From contig NZ_CP046620.1 in NCBI RefSeq assembly GCF_009931615.1, positions 2,643,501 through 2,707,500 on the forward strand: 64,000 nucleotides of DNA, given 5' to 3'. This DNA comes from Algicella marina (GTDB lineage: Bacteria; Pseudomonadota; Alphaproteobacteria; Rhodobacterales; Rhodobacteraceae). Position 1 is the first letter of the stretch; every line of letters begins with the position of its first letter. The notes under the pieces are model-generated. The model was given only the letters and a program-made list of their open reading frames with translations, searched no databases and was not told the DNA's origin. The translations under genes were made by a program, and so were the position numbers. Below are positions 26,873 to 36,507 of this stretch, piece after piece.

Positions 26873-27758
26873 GGGGATCGTCCTTGGAGGAGACGCGGGT
26901 GTAGACGAGGAGCGCCAGCAGAACCACGATCAGCAGCACCATCGACAGCGCCGACCCCAGCGGCCAGTTCTGACCTTGTCCGAATTGCAACTCGATGAAA
27001 TTGCCGATCATCATGTTCTTGCCGCCACCCAGCACCCGTGGCGTCACATATGCACCCAGGCTCGGCACGAAAACGAGAATGCACCCGGCCACAATGCCCG
27101 GCCGGATAATCGGCAAAATAATGCGGCGAAGTATCTGCCAGCGCGAAGCATACAGATCGTATCCCGCCTCGATCAGCCGAAAGTCGAACCGGTCGATGGC
27201 GGCAAACAGTGGCAGCACCATCAGCGGCAGGTAAACATAGGCCATGCCGATCAGCACCGCTGCATCGGTATAGAGAATCTGGATCGGCTCCGAAATCAGG
27301 CCGAGATTGATTAGTGCGGTGTTCAGCAGGCCCTGGTTGCGGATCACCTCCATGATCGCAAAGGTTCGGATCAGCAGGTTTGTCCAGAATGGAATGGTGA
27401 TCAGGAACAGCCAGAACGCCCGAACCTTCGCGGGCCGGGTGGCGATGAACCACGCGGTCGGCAACCCCAGTACGAAGGTGATGAACGTCGTTGCCAGCGA
27501 AAGGCGAGCAGATCGCCAGAAAATCGACAGGTTGGCATCCGCCAGGCTGACGGTGCCGTCGAATATGTCTCTCTTGAACAGCACGCCGAACCATGCGTCG
27601 CCGGACAGGATCCAACGCACGCCGGAATAGTCGCCTTTTTCAAGGAACGAATAGACCGCAACAATCAGCAGCGGCCCGCTAGCGGCGATCAGAAGCAACA
27701 GCAGCGCAGGAGCCGAAAGAAGCCAGCCGTCTGCCGCCTTGCTTCGCCTACCGGTCAT
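26865..27758 (-). CDS. potB: Polyamine ABC transporter permease PotB
   Basis: A 297-residue inner-membrane permease with six spans. The EAA loop is seen as [24 protein letters not shown] near residues 195-218. [22 protein letters not shown] is the conserved PotB/PotH segment. The start overlaps the potA stop (ATGA), so it is the second gene of potABCD. It forms the membrane channel with PotC. Confidence 0.92.
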   Translation of the reverse strand: MTGRRSKAADGWLLSAPALLLLLIAASGPLLIVAVYSFLEKGDYSGVRWILSGDAWFGVLFKRDIFDGTVSLADANLSIFWRSARLSLATTFITFVLGLPTAWFIATRPAKVRAFWLFLITIPFWTNLLIRTFAIMEVIRNQGLLNTALINLGLISEPIQILYTDAAVLIGMAYVYLPLMVLPLFAAIDRFDFRLIEAGYDLYASRWQILRRIILPIIRPGIVAGCILVFVPSLGAYVTPRVLGGGKNMMIGNFIELQFGQGQNWPLGSALSMVLLIVVLLALLVYTRVSSKDDPHV

Positions 27759-28822
27759 TCCGCCAGCACCCTTACCCGCCCAGGCTCGAACCGGACACCG
27801 ACAGCCGCACCCGGGACCTCGCCAATGTCGGCACCGGCCGCCACCCGCGCGATCACAACTGAGCCGTCGGCCAGCGTCAGCCGATGGTGCATGTCGGTGC
27901 CGAAATAGGTGCTGTCCACCAACGTTGCCGCCAGCGTGTCCGCTGTTCCCGGCGGAAGCACCGAAACATGCTCGGGCCGGATCGCCAGCGTCACCGCGCC
28001 GCGGGGGGTGTCATCCGCTACCGGAACGGACTCGCCTGTGGCCAGCCGCACGGCGCCGGCCACCGCCTCGCCCTCGAGGAAGTTGGTCTCGCCGATGAAA
28101 TCCGCCACGAACCGGTTGGCCGGTTGTTCGTAAATTTCGCGCGGCCCGCCGACCTGCAGCAGCCTTCCCGCCGACATCACGCCGATGCGGTCGGACATCG
28201 TCAGAGCCTCTTCCTGATCGTGGGTCACGAAAATGAAGGTGATGCCGGTTTCCATCTGCAGCCGCTTCAGTTCCGTCTGCATCTCCTTGCGCAGTTTCAA
28301 GTCCAGCGCAGATAGCGGTTCATCCAGCAGCAGCACCTCCGGCTCCGGTGCCAGTGCCCGCGCCAGCGCGACCCGCTGCTGCTGGCCGCCTGACAGTTGC
28401 GCAGGCAACCTGTCAGCGAAGGCATCAAGCCGCACCAGTTTCAGCACCCTTTCAACACTGGCGGCAATCTCCGATTTCGGTTTGCCAAGCATTTTAAGCC
28501 CGAAGCCGATATTCTCGGAGACCTTCAAATGTGGAAACAGTGCGTAGGATTGAAAGACGGTATTCACCCGCCGCTTGTTGGGCGGGACATGGGTGATATC
28601 CACGCCGCTGAGATGGATGCTGCCGCTCGTCGGCGTTTCGAAACCTGCAACGCACCGCAGCAACGTCGTCTTACCGCAGCCCGAGGGCCCCAGCAGGGTG
28701 AAGAATTCGCCGTGCCGTACCGCTATGGAAACCTTGTCCAAGGCCCGGAACGCCTTTGCGCCCGATCCGAAGACCTTTACCGCATCCCGCGCTTCAACGG
28801 CTGTCTCTGATGTCAATGGCAT
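27755..28822 (-). CDS. potA: Polyamine ABC transporter ATPase
   Basis: This 355-residue ATPase powers the polyamine importer. Walker A is GPSGCGKTT (residues 45-53), the signature LSGGQQQR near 144-151, Walker B LLLDEP near 164-169 and the H-loop in [10 protein letters not shown] near 197-206. A C-terminal TOBE-type domain (about 280-350), including RPEHVSVL, is typical of PotA/FbpC/UgpC. It is the first gene of the operon. A long hairpin lies 51 bases upstream of its start (28873-28902). Confidence 0.93.
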   Translation of the reverse strand: MPLTSETAVEARDAVKVFGSGAKAFRALDKVSIAVRHGEFFTLLGPSGCGKTTLLRCVAGFETPTSGSIHLSGVDITHVPPNKRRVNTVFQSYALFPHLKVSENIGFGLKMLGKPKSEIAASVERVLKLVRLDAFADRLPAQLSGGQQQRVALARALAPEPEVLLLDEPLSALDLKLRKEMQTELKRLQMETGITFIFVTHDQEEALTMSDRIGVMSAGRLLQVGGPREIYEQPANRFVADFIGETNFLEGEAVAGAVRLATGESVPVADDTPRGAVTLAIRPEHVSVLPPGTADTLAATLVDSTYFGTDMHHRLTLADGSVVIARVAAGADIGEVPGAAVGVRFEPGRVRVLAE

Positions 28823-28872
28823 GCTCTCCCCAAAGCCGACCCTGCGACAGCATCACGGATTTGGCAAGCAAA

Positions 28873-28902
28873 GGCACCGGTCCGTTTGTCCGGACCGATG
28901 CC
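28873..28902 (-). terminator. Hairpin between small coiled-coil gene and potA
   Basis: GGCACCGGTCCG (28873-28884) and CGGACCGATGCC (28891-28902) form a 12-bp stem with one mismatch and a six-base loop. On the minus strand it is followed by TTTGCTTG. It fits a factor-independent terminator for the 28938 gene, although the T-run is short. A regulatory hairpin ahead of potA is the alternative. Confidence 0.5.
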
Positions 28903-28937
28903 TGGCGGGCGCTGTGCCCTGTTTCTGAACAAGTTGG

Positions 28938-29195
28938 TCAGGTCTTGCGAGAAGCCCGCGCCTCGCGGATTTCCCCGCGCAAACGCTCCGCATGGACAGC
29001 CAGAGCCTCATCGTCACTCTCCGGCTTTTCAGCTTCATCGTTCCAGTGTTCAACGGCATGGGATATGCGCGTCAATACATTGCCGATGGACAGATTTTCC
29101 TCTGCCTGCTCCGCCTCTATTTCCTTGCGGAGATCGGCGAATTCCCGGTTGAGCGCTTCTCGGTGTTCGTGCAGTGATTGCATAGTCTCGGCCAT
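28938..29195 (-). CDS. Small acidic coiled-coil protein, unknown function
   Basis: An 85-residue cytoplasmic protein, highly charged and almost wholly helical: SLHEHREALNREFADLRKEIEAEQ is a good heptad-type stretch. It has no cysteine, signal or membrane span. The ATG at 29195 follows a strong AAAGGAGGGC site; the frame opens earlier at 29246 but without support. It is divergent from the DUF4112 gene at 29280, and the 84-bp gap should hold both promoters. I do not recognise the family. Confidence 0.7.
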   Translation of the reverse strand: MAETMQSLHEHREALNREFADLRKEIEAEQAEENLSIGNVLTRISHAVEHWNDEAEKPESDDEALAVHAERLRGEIREARASRKT

Positions 29196-29279
29196 GATTT
29201 GCCCTCCTTTACCATTGAAACAATCAGTTGGTGCGACCGGTTCCATGGAACCACGCCATCGTGACTGCGTTCATCTCCC

Positions 29280-29669
29280 ATGCGTGAACAAACGGACATC
29301 CCCTTGCATCAACCTACCGCTCCTTCAGACGAGCGTGCCCGACACATTGCCCGCCTCGACAAGCTGTCGCGCTTGCTGGACACGCAATTTCGCGTGCCCG
29401 GCACCCGTCTGCGGTTCGGGCTCGACTCCATTATTGGTCTTATTCCCGGTGTCGGCGACACACTTACACTTCTGCCTGCGGGTTATCTCGTACTGGAGGC
29501 CCGCCATATGGGCGTGCCCCGCACCACGATCGCCCGCATGATGGGCAACATCGCCGTAGATTATTTTGTCGGGATCATCCCGCTTGTCGGTGATATCTTC
29601 GACTTCGGTTTCAAGGCGAACCGTCGGAACATTGCGCTCCTGCAGCGCCACTTCGAACAAGCACCCTGA
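29280..29669 (+). CDS. DUF4112 domain membrane protein
   Basis: A 129-residue protein of the DUF4112 family. The signature FRVPGTRLRFGLDSIIGLIPGVGD (about 37-60) and the second half VDYFVGIIPLVGDIFDFGFKANRRN (about 94-118) are both clear. It has two hydrophobic segments and is probably membrane-associated. Its function is unknown across the family. It is monocistronic, ending 20 bases before the bidirectional-looking hairpin at 29690. Confidence 0.88.
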   Translation: MREQTDIPLHQPTAPSDERARHIARLDKLSRLLDTQFRVPGTRLRFGLDSIIGLIPGVGDTLTLLPAGYLVLEARHMGVPRTTIARMMGNIAVDYFVGIIPLVGDIFDFGFKANRRNIALLQRHFEQAP

Positions 29670-29689
29670 CCTTTAGAAAATTCTGCAGC

Positions 29690-29719
29690 AAAAAAACCGG
29701 GGCGGTTTTCCCACCCCGG
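29690..29719 (-). terminator. Intrinsic terminator of pfpI-type gene
   Basis: CCGGGG (29697-29702) pairs with CCCCGG (29714-29719). Extra G/C pairs lie inside the loop, and seven A residues on the left become a T-run for minus-strand transcripts. This is a textbook factor-independent terminator 20 bases after the stop of the gene at 29740. It may also slow the convergent DUF4112 transcript. Confidence 0.8.
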
Positions 29720-29739
29720 CTTTCGCGTCATCTCAACCG

Positions 29740-30297
29740 TCATGCCGCGCGTTCGTGCGCGCCCTCTTCGATTTCCTCGACGATCTTGTCGATAAATGCC
29801 GGCAGATCTTCGGGGGAGCGGCTGGTGATCAGCCCATTGTCGACGACAACCTCCTTGTCCTGCCACTTCGCCCCGGCATTGACCAAATCTGTCCGGATCG
29901 AATGGTAGGATGTTGCCTCTCGACCGGAAATCACTCCCGCTTCGATCAGCAACCACGGTGCGTGGCAGATCGCGGCCACCGTCTTGCCGGCATCGAAGAA
30001 AGCCTTGATGAGCGAAATGGCCTCGGGTTTGGTGCGCAGGATATCGGGGTTGATCTGGCCACCTGGCAGTACCAGCGCATGATAGTCACCGGCGCTTGCA
30101 TCGGCCAACGCCAGATCGGCTCGTACCGTATCGCCCCAGTCCTTCTCGTTCCAGCCCACGATGTCCGTCCCCTCTGGCGTCGCCACCTGAACGTCGGCGC
30201 CAAGTTTCTTCAGATGGGTCAGCGGGACCTGCAACTCGGATTGTTCGAACCCGTCCGTTGCGAGAATCAGAATCTTTGCATTCGAAATGCTGGTCAT
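29740..30297 (-). CDS. PfpI/DJ-1 family protein (YhbO-like)
   Basis: A 185-residue member of the DJ-1/PfpI superfamily, class I glutamine amidotransferase-like fold. The nucleophile elbow AAICHAPWLL places Cys111-His112 as expected, and Glu18 in TDGFEQSEL is the conserved acidic partner. LVLPGGQINPD is the family strand-turn. Closest relatives (PfpI, YhbO) are stress-protection enzymes variously described as proteases or deglycases; the true activity is disputed. A GGAGG site precedes the ATG, and the gene ends at the intrinsic terminator. Confidence 0.9.
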   Translation of the reverse strand: MTSISNAKILILATDGFEQSELQVPLTHLKKLGADVQVATPEGTDIVGWNEKDWGDTVRADLALADASAGDYHALVLPGGQINPDILRTKPEAISLIKAFFDAGKTVAAICHAPWLLIEAGVISGREATSYHSIRTDLVNAGAKWQDKEVVVDNGLITSRSPEDLPAFIDKIVEEIEEGAHERAA

Positions 30298-30390
30298 GTT
30301 GTCCTCCTTTTTCCCGGGCGCTCGGCCCGTGTGGAGGTCAACGCCCGCCGCAGCCGGCAGTTCCGGATTCTCGCGAAATCGTGGGGTCAG

Positions 30391-30996
30391 TCAGAGCAGG
30401 AACCAGATAGCCCCGCCCAACGACGCCAGAATACCGATCACACCGCAGAGGATCACCAGCCCGTCGCGCGCCACCAGCCCGACAGCGAGCACGGCGACAC
30501 CGGCACCGATGATCGAGGACGAGAACGGCACCAGTTCCAGCACCGGCATCATCGCGCCGGCCACGACGCACATTAGTTGTGGCACGATTGCCAAAGGCGG
30601 CTCCACCAGAGGGTGGAGGCGTTGACGAAGCACGGAATCGAGCCGCCGCGCTGGCCGTTTGAGCAACTGCAACGCTTGCTGCATCCGCTGTTGCGGAACT
30701 TCGCGCCGCATCAACCAGTCCGGCAGCCAGACATGATCCCTTTGCACGACCATTTGCATCGCGATCAGCAGGATGCAGATGCCGCAGACACTCGACAGGC
30801 CGGGAATGCCGCTCGCGGGCGTGATGACGATCAGGGCGGGCAGGGTCAGCAACGGAGCGAAAGATGCGTCGCCCAATTCCTGCACGATCCGGCGGATCGA
30901 TACGCAGTTGCTGTCGGTAGCATCTTCGGCCCGTTCGAGGATTTCTCCGATCGAGTGCGGTTCGTCGTCGCCACGGCTGACTTCGGTGTCGCTCAA
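30391..30996 (-). CDS. exoD: ExoD family membrane protein
   Basis: A 201-residue protein of the ExoD family, named from an alkali-sensitive exopolysaccharide mutant of Sinorhizobium. Hydrophobic segments lie at about 45-85 and 125-200. The conserved block LPALIVITPASGIPGLSSVCGICILLIAMQMV is present, as is a second part after RPARRLDSVLRQRL. The start is TTG at 30996, preceded by GGGAGGG; the next ATGs are too far inside. Its function is unresolved and it stands alone between the pfpI and siderophore-interacting genes. Confidence 0.85.
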   Translation of the reverse strand: MSDTEVSRGDDEPHSIGEILERAEDATDSNCVSIRRIVQELGDASFAPLLTLPALIVITPASGIPGLSSVCGICILLIAMQMVVQRDHVWLPDWLMRREVPQQRMQQALQLLKRPARRLDSVLRQRLHPLVEPPLAIVPQLMCVVAGAMMPVLELVPFSSSIIGAGVAVLAVGLVARDGLVILCGVIGILASLGGAIWFLL

Positions 30997-31082
30997 CAGC
31001 TTGCCCTCCCCGTCACCAGTTTAAACGCGTCGGGGCGCGGCATGTTCCCCAGCGGCCGCCGAAGCCTTCTGGAAATCTCGCG

Positions 31083-31874
31083 TCAGCCCGCCGCCGCCTC
31101 CTCCCGCTTCATCTGCTGATGCTCGTCCTCCACAAGGCCGACCTTCCAGTACCCGGATATATACGCATCTTCTTTTGCCAGCCCGCGCTCGACCAGCAAG
31201 TAGCGCCGCAAATCTGCAATCATGCCGCTCTCGCCGGCGATACAGGTCTGGATGCGGCCTTCTGGCCAAGGCCAATCCAGAACCTTCCGCAGGATATCGC
31301 CTGTCGGCTGATCGGCATGCGGATTCACGATCCAATGCTGCTCCACGCCGTCGGGCGCGTCGATTTCCTGCCGGTCGGCGGGCGAGGTAATTTCAAACAG
31401 CGCCGTGCCGACGGCATCGCGCGGCATCGCCTCGAGTGTCGCCGCAGCCACCGGGAGGGCCGACATGTCGGCAACCACGAGATAACGGTCGGCATAGAAG
31501 CTCTCGACTTTTACCGGGCCGGGGCCCGCAAAGCCGCAGAAATCACCCGCATCCGCACGGCGCGCCCAGGCAGATGCGGGCCCCGCATCACCATGGTCGA
31601 CGAAATCGATATCCATCTCACAGTCTATCGGGCGGATGAACCGCACCGTATAGGTTCGCACCACCGGCCGTGGCCCGTCAGCCAGTTGCGCGACGAAAGC
31701 CTCCTTTGTCTGACCGGGCTCGGGCAGAAAGATCTTGCAATTGGCCCCCTCGCAACCGGCTGCCATGGCCGCGATCTCGGGGGAGGTGAATGTCACGCGG
31801 ATCATGCCCGGCGTCAGGCGGAGTACTTTCCGCACCGTGAACAGCCGCGGCGGTCTCTTTGCAGGTCTGGCCAT
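31083..31874 (-). CDS. Siderophore-interacting protein (FAD/NAD(P)H reductase)
   Basis: A 263-residue flavin reductase of the SIP/ViuB family that reduces ferric siderophores to release iron. The FAD-binding motif RTYTVRFI lies near 74-81, VDHGDAGPASAWARRADAGD near 92-111 is the conserved SIP loop, and the C-terminal half (YLVVADMSALPVAAATLEAM, AGESGMIADLRRYL, SGYWKVG) is the NAD(P)H domain. The ATG at 31874 is preferred; an earlier in-frame start at 31919 would add 15 basic residues. No siderophore receptor or synthesis gene is nearby in the window, so the siderophore is unknown. Confidence 0.87.
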   Translation of the reverse strand: MARPAKRPPRLFTVRKVLRLTPGMIRVTFTSPEIAAMAAGCEGANCKIFLPEPGQTKEAFVAQLADGPRPVVRTYTVRFIRPIDCEMDIDFVDHGDAGPASAWARRADAGDFCGFAGPGPVKVESFYADRYLVVADMSALPVAAATLEAMPRDAVGTALFEITSPADRQEIDAPDGVEQHWIVNPHADQPTGDILRKVLDWPWPEGRIQTCIAGESGMIADLRRYLLVERGLAKEDAYISGYWKVGLVEDEHQQMKREEAAAG

Positions 31875-32130
31875 GGATAACTTCCGTCTGGATATGAATT
31901 GGGATTTGCGGGCTGACAACAGGGGCAGCGGCGCAGGGCCACGCCACCAGTCTCTGGCTGGCAGACCACGGCGACGCTCTCGGCCACCGGTGTGCTGTCT
32001 CTCAATCTAGGCAATGTCGCCGCAGCATCAATAGACGATCTGCAATTGCCGCCACCAGCCTTGCCGCCACGTACCGGCCGCAGGTAGGGTGCGCCCCAGA
32101 CACGCGGCCAGCAAAGGGAAGGACTTTCTC

Positions 32131-33018
32131 ATGCGTATTCTGTTCACTGGAGGCTCCGGCAAGGCCGGTCGCCATGTCGTGCCCTACCTGCTGGAACAGG
32201 GTCACCGTGTGGTCAACGTCGATCTCACGCCACTCGACCATCCGGGGGTCGACAACCTGACGGCGGACATCACCGACTCCGGCCAGATGTTCAACGTGCT
32301 CACATCCTACGCGGATTTCGACGAACTCGAACCCGGAACCGGCGTTCCGGGATTCGACGCCGTTGTCCATTTTGCCGCCGTGCCGCGTATCCTGATCCGT
32401 CCCGACAACGAAACCTTCCGCATCAACACCGTCGGCACGTACAATGTGCTGGAAGCAGCGACCAAACTGGGGGTGCGCAAGATCGTCATCGCCTCCTCGG
32501 AAACCACCTATGGTGTCTGCTTCGCCGATGGCCGCGCCGACCCGCCTGCCCTGCCGGTGACCGAAGACCTGGACACCAATCCGATGGATAGCTACGGACT
32601 GTCCAAGGTCGTCAACGAAAAAACAGCCCGCGCATTCCAGGCCCGCAGTGGTGCTGACATCTATGCGCTTCGCATTGGCAACGTAATCGAACCGGATGAA
32701 TACGACATGTTCCCGCGTTTCTTCGCGGATCCCGGTCTCCGCCGCCGCAACATCTTCTGCTATATCGACGCCCGTGATCTCGGCCAGATCACCGACTTGT
32801 GCCTCAAGACCGACGGACTCGGCTTCGAGGTGTTCAACGCCGGCAACGACAACAACTCCGCCAACGTTCCAGCTGCCGAACTGGCGGAACGGTTCTTTCC
32901 CGGCGTGCCCCTTCAGCACCCGCTTGAAGGCGAAGAAGCACTCTATTCAAACGAGAAGATTCGTCGCGTACTTGGGTTCAGGGAGCAGCACAACTGGCGC
33001 AACTACGTCGACGGGTGA
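32131..33018 (+). CDS. NAD-dependent epimerase/dehydratase family protein
   Basis: A 295-residue extended short-chain dehydrogenase. The nucleotide loop is TGGSGKAGRHV at residues 6-16, the active-site Ser/Thr lies in IASSETTYG, and the YxxxK pair in SYGLSKVVNEK. Such enzymes act on nucleotide sugars or on uronate-type sugars, and the substrate cannot be told from sequence. The ATG at 32131 follows aaagggaagga. It is divergent from the siderophore-interacting gene across a 256-bp gap in which I see no further gene or clear operator. Confidence 0.85.
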   Translation: MRILFTGGSGKAGRHVVPYLLEQGHRVVNVDLTPLDHPGVDNLTADITDSGQMFNVLTSYADFDELEPGTGVPGFDAVVHFAAVPRILIRPDNETFRINTVGTYNVLEAATKLGVRKIVIASSETTYGVCFADGRADPPALPVTEDLDTNPMDSYGLSKVVNEKTARAFQARSGADIYALRIGNVIEPDEYDMFPRFFADPGLRRRNIFCYIDARDLGQITDLCLKTDGLGFEVFNAGNDNNSANVPAAELAERFFPGVPLQHPLEGEEALYSNEKIRRVLGFREQHNWRNYVDG

Positions 33019-33245
33019 GCCCTGTGCAAGCTGAAGGCGGAGGCACACGGCCGCGCATCTTGCAGGGCAAGGCGCACGCCGAACAAGAAATGAACAGGAA
33101 ATGGCGATGTCCATTTTTCTTTGCCTGAACATTCCGGCCGCTCGCCAAACATATTTCATTATCCCGGCACGGCTGTCGCACCATCGGGACCATGCGGCCG
33201 GCCAGCCTCTTGCGAGTGGCGCGGCGGAGGACTACGAGTAGCCCT

Positions 33246-33902
33246 ATGCAGGCGGTTTTTCTTGATCTCGATGGCACACTCATCGACCCTAAAGAGGGAA
33301 TAACCCTCTCTATCCAATACGCCCTGCGGGAACTCGGTGCGGAAGTTCCGGAACAGGATGATCTCACCTGGTGCATCGGCCCGCCGCTCTGGACGAGTTT
33401 CGAAGTGCTCCTCGGCCCGGGCGCCGATCTGAACGAGGCGGTATCTTTGTATCGCGAGCGCTACACGGATGTCGGCATGTACGAGGCGGAAGTCTATGAT
33501 GACATTGGTGAAATGCTGATGGATCTGCGCGCGACGGGCGCTGGCCTGTGGATCGCCACATCCAAGGCCCATGTCTACGCCAATACGGTCATCGAGCATT
33601 TCGGTATCGCTTCGCACGTCGATGGTCTCTTCGGGTCAGAACTCGACGGCACCAATTCCGACAAGACATCCCTCCTCCAGCATGCCCTGAACGAGACCGG
33701 CGTGGACCCGTCCCGCAGCATCATGATCGGCGACCGGCATTTCGACATAGATGGGGCCCGCAACAACGACATTCCGACCATTGGTGCGCTGTGGGGCTAC
33801 GGCGAAGAGGGCGAACTGCATCGCGCCGAGGCCGACGCACTCGCCGGCCATCCTGAAGAAGTCCTTGAAATTGCAATGGATCTCATGGGCATGGAGACAT
33901 GA
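33246..33902 (+). CDS. HAD-superfamily phosphatase (Gph-like)
   Basis: A 218-residue haloacid-dehalogenase phosphatase with a helical cap. Motif I is [10 protein letters not shown] (Asp7, Asp9), motif II the Ser/Thr in WIATSKAH, motif III a Lys near SDKTSLL, and motif [17 protein letters not shown]. The size and cap fit phosphoglycolate phosphatase-type enzymes, but substrate range in this family is broad. It overlaps dapE by four bases (ATGA), so it starts an operon with dapE and the DUF2064 gene. The start at 33246 gives the usual N-terminus; the frame is open to 33192. Confidence 0.87.
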   Translation: MQAVFLDLDGTLIDPKEGITLSIQYALRELGAEVPEQDDLTWCIGPPLWTSFEVLLGPGADLNEAVSLYRERYTDVGMYEAEVYDDIGEMLMDLRATGAGLWIATSKAHVYANTVIEHFGIASHVDGLFGSELDGTNSDKTSLLQHALNETGVDPSRSIMIGDRHFDIDGARNNDIPTIGALWGYGEEGELHRAEADALAGHPEEVLEIAMDLMGMET

Positions 33903-35038
33903 CCGATCCCGTCGACCTGACGGCGCGCCTGGTTCGCTGCCCCTCCGTCACGCCGGCCGAGGGCGGCGCGATCACGCTGCTGGAGGATCTTCTCACTGCC
34001 AATGGCTTCGTCTGCAACAGGGTGGAGCGCGGCGGTATATCGAACCTGTACGCCCGCTGGGGCGAAGCGGGCAATGGCCGGATCTTCGGTTTTAACGGCC
34101 ACACCGATGTCGTCCCCGTGGGCAACGAGGCGGACTGGAACGACCCGCCCTTCAGCGCCACACAACGCGACGGCCGCATGTACGGGCGCGGCACGACCGA
34201 CATGAAATCCGGAGTCGCAGCTTTCGCGGCCGCCGCCATCGATTTTGTAGCAGGCTCTCCGCCCGACGGCAGCATCGTCCTCGCCATCACCGGCGATGAG
34301 GAAGGCGATGCGGAACACGGCACCGTTGCCTTGCTTGACTGGATGGCGGAGCGGGGAGAGCGGATGGACGTCTGTCTCGTTGGTGAGCCCACCTGTCCGA
34401 CCGCGATGGGCGAGATGATCAAGATCGGCCGTCGTGGTTCGCTCAACTGCAGGATCACCGCCACGGGTGTGCAGGGTCATTCCGCCTATCCGCACCGCGC
34501 CAATAATCCGCTGACAGCACTCGTGAAGCTGCTGCACCGGCTGGAGGCCACGCCTCTCGACAATGGCACCAGCCACTTCGATCCTTCCACCCTCGCCATC
34601 ACCTCCATCGACACCGGCAACACCGCGACCAATGTCATCCCGGCCAGTGCGTCGGCGATGCTCAATATCCGGTTCAACGATCGTCATAACGGCGCCGGTC
34701 TCGTCAACTGGTTGGCGGAGCAGGCAGCGGCGGTGGAAGTGGACACGGGTGTTCGTTTCAGCCTCGACAGCCGTATTTCCGGTGAAAGCTTCCTGACGCC
34801 GCCGGGTGCGCTTTCCACCCTTGTTGCCGATGCCGTCGAGGCCGAAACCGGCCGACGCCCCGAACTGTCCACCTCCGGCGGCACATCGGACGCACGGTTC
34901 ATCAAGGATCATTGCCCAGTGGTCGAATGCGGGCTGGTCGGTCAGTCGATGCATGCAGTCGATGAGAATGTGGAGATTGCGCAGATCCACCAGCTCAAGG
35001 CCATCTACACGCGGATCCTGCGCGCCTATTTTGCCTGA
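33899..35038 (+). CDS. dapE: Succinyl-diaminopimelate desuccinylase
   Basis: This 379-residue zinc peptidase-family enzyme removes succinate from N-succinyl-LL-diaminopimelate in lysine and peptidoglycan precursor synthesis. His68 and Asp70 ([10 protein letters not shown]), Asp101 ([10 protein letters not shown]) and Glu134/Glu135 ([11 protein letters not shown]) are the metal and catalytic residues in their expected order. [12 protein letters not shown] near the C-terminus is specific to DapE rather than ArgE. Its length matches the family. It is translationally coupled to the upstream HAD gene. Confidence 0.93.
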   Translation: MTDPVDLTARLVRCPSVTPAEGGAITLLEDLLTANGFVCNRVERGGISNLYARWGEAGNGRIFGFNGHTDVVPVGNEADWNDPPFSATQRDGRMYGRGTTDMKSGVAAFAAAAIDFVAGSPPDGSIVLAITGDEEGDAEHGTVALLDWMAERGERMDVCLVGEPTCPTAMGEMIKIGRRGSLNCRITATGVQGHSAYPHRANNPLTALVKLLHRLEATPLDNGTSHFDPSTLAITSIDTGNTATNVIPASASAMLNIRFNDRHNGAGLVNWLAEQAAAVEVDTGVRFSLDSRISGESFLTPPGALSTLVADAVEAETGRRPELSTSGGTSDARFIKDHCPVVECGLVGQSMHAVDENVEIAQIHQLKAIYTRILRAYFA

Positions 35039-35045
35039 TCCTGGT

Positions 35046-35648
35046 ATGCGGCGGCGGCTCTATATCATGGTGAAGGAGCCGCGACCGGGAAAGGTCAAGA
35101 CGCGGCTAGGACGCGAAATTGGCCATGTGGCGGCAGCATGGTGGTTCCGCCATCAGCTTGCACGCCTGTTCCGCAAACTGAGCAAGGACGCCAGATGGCA
35201 AACCATTTTGGCCGTGGCACCGGACACGGCCATTTCCAGCCCGGTCTGGCCGGAAGGGATACGGCGGGTTGCGCAGGGACGCGGAAATCTTGGCCAGCGG
35301 ATGGCGCGGGTATTCCGGAATGCAAACCACGGGCCGGTGATCATAATCGGGGCTGACATTCCGGACATTCGAGCGGCGGATATCGAGGAGGCGTTTCGTC
35401 TGCTCGGGCACCATGACGCGGTGTTAGGTCCGGCACCGGACGGCGGCTACTGGCTGGTCGGTCTGGCACATGGTGGGCTAAGGACCCCGCCCGGAATTTT
35501 TGACGGTGTGCGCTGGTCGAGCGCGCATGCGTTTCACGATACCTGCGCCAGCCTTCCTGCAGGGTTCCGTGTTGCCCTTGCCTCCACGCGCGCCGACGTC
35601 GATACGGAAAGCGATCTGAAGTCAGCTACCCGCGGTGTACAAACCTGA
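35046..35648 (+). CDS. DUF2064 / TIGR04282-type glycosyltransferase
   Basis: A 200-residue protein of the DUF2064 family (nucleotide-diphospho-sugar transferase fold). The opening IMVKEPRPGKVKTRLG is the characteristic nucleotide-binding start, IIIGADIPDIRAADIEEAF carries the metal-binding Asp, and LGPAPDGGYWLVGL is the signature loop. Related proteins are linked to arsenosugar synthesis or to selenium-domain radical SAM partners, but no such partner is near. It follows dapE by seven bases. Arsenosugar work would be consistent with an arsenic-handling organism, but that is speculation. Confidence 0.82.
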   Translation: MRRRLYIMVKEPRPGKVKTRLGREIGHVAAAWWFRHQLARLFRKLSKDARWQTILAVAPDTAISSPVWPEGIRRVAQGRGNLGQRMARVFRNANHGPVIIIGADIPDIRAADIEEAFRLLGHHDAVLGPAPDGGYWLVGLAHGGLRTPPGIFDGVRWSSAHAFHDTCASLPAGFRVALASTRADVDTESDLKSATRGVQT

Positions 35649-35701
35649 CGGTCAAACCGGTGCTTCACGCTTTTCCTGTCAGCCAGAAGCCATTCTTGAG
35701 G

Positions 35702-36457
35702 TCAGCCGACTGCCTCCTGAAGCTTTGTCAGTCGCGCCTGCAATTGGCCTTTGAGGTGTCCGATCGCGTCCGGCACGGCCCCATCGAAGCCGGAGGCATC
35801 GAGCAGGACGCGGGCGTCCAGTTGCAGGCTCGCGTCTTCGAGCATGACGGCAATGCTGGTGACGAACTGTGCAGCATAGGTCAGCGCATCAACATTCCGC
35901 GCCGTTTCTGCCCCCTTAATCAGTTCTAGGGCGTGGGAGATGTCGTCCGATTTTACGCTGCGGGTCAGCAAGTTCGATGAACTTCCAACACGAGGAACGC
36001 TGTCTGCATTGATGGATCGGCCTTCACTCACCGGTAAGACTGACAGCACGCAAGTCTGAAAGGTCAGCATGTCGCCTACTGGTTTGGGCAAAAGCGCATC
36101 TGCACCGGCCGCGCGGGCAAGGGGGCCCCATTCCTCGACATCCCCGCCAGACAGGGCGATCAATCCCGGGCGTGCGCGCGGCGAATTGCCCACCATCTTC
36201 GCAATCAACTCAAGCCCGCTGCCGTCCGGAAGCCCGATGTCGACGATCACCACATTGGGTCGATAAAGCGAAAGATGCCTTTCCGCCGTCAACAGCCTGT
36301 CCGCCCGTCGCAGGCGGGCACCGCTGGCCACCGCCATAAGGCGCAGCGCTTCTGATGCACTCATACTGTCTTCAACAAGGGTGATGGTGATGCCGAGCAG
36401 GCACTTGCGACGCGAGGCCGCGCTGCCCGGTGTCTTCAAGGAGTACATATCCCGCAT
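35702..36457 (-). CDS. Response regulator receiver protein, no DNA domain
   Basis: A 251-residue protein with an N-terminal receiver domain (about 22-145). Acidic Glu29/Asp30, phospho-acceptor Asp73 (VIVDIGLPDGSG), Ser103 and Lys125 (LLPKPVG) are all in place. Residues about 150-250 are helical, with no helix-turn-helix or GGDEF domain recognisable. It may be a stand-alone signalling adaptor. Upstream are a CtrA box (36508) and an inverted repeat (36471), so it is probably under CtrA control. The start at 36457 or 36448 (ATG) cannot be separated. No sensor kinase is adjacent. Confidence 0.83.
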   Translation of the reverse strand: MRDMYSLKTPGSAASRRKCLLGITITLVEDSMSASEALRLMAVASGARLRRADRLLTAERHLSLYRPNVVIVDIGLPDGSGLELIAKMVGNSPRARPGLIALSGGDVEEWGPLARAAGADALLPKPVGDMLTFQTCVLSVLPVSEGRSINADSVPRVGSSSNLLTRSVKSDDISHALELIKGAETARNVDALTYAAQFVTSIAVMLEDASLQLDARVLLDASGFDGAVPDAIGHLKGQLQARLTKLQEAVG

Positions 36458-36470
36458 TCTGCCACCTGCG

Positions 36471-36494
36471 TCATGAGAACTTCGATTCTCATGA
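36471..36494. repeat. 9-bp inverted repeat upstream of receiver gene
   Basis: TCATGAGAA (36471-36479) and TTCTCATGA (36486-36494) are exact inverted arms around a six-base spacer, 14 bp upstream of the receiver gene start. It could be a dimeric repressor site, or a hairpin in the leader RNA if transcription starts further up near the CtrA box. Confidence 0.6.
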
Positions 36495-36507
36495 GACCGC
36501 AGCGGGT

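Noticed and set aside
33099..33120. Hairpin GAAATGG...CCATTT followed by TTCT after the epimerase gene
   Set aside because: Only six or seven AT-rich pairs; too weak to call a terminator with confidence.
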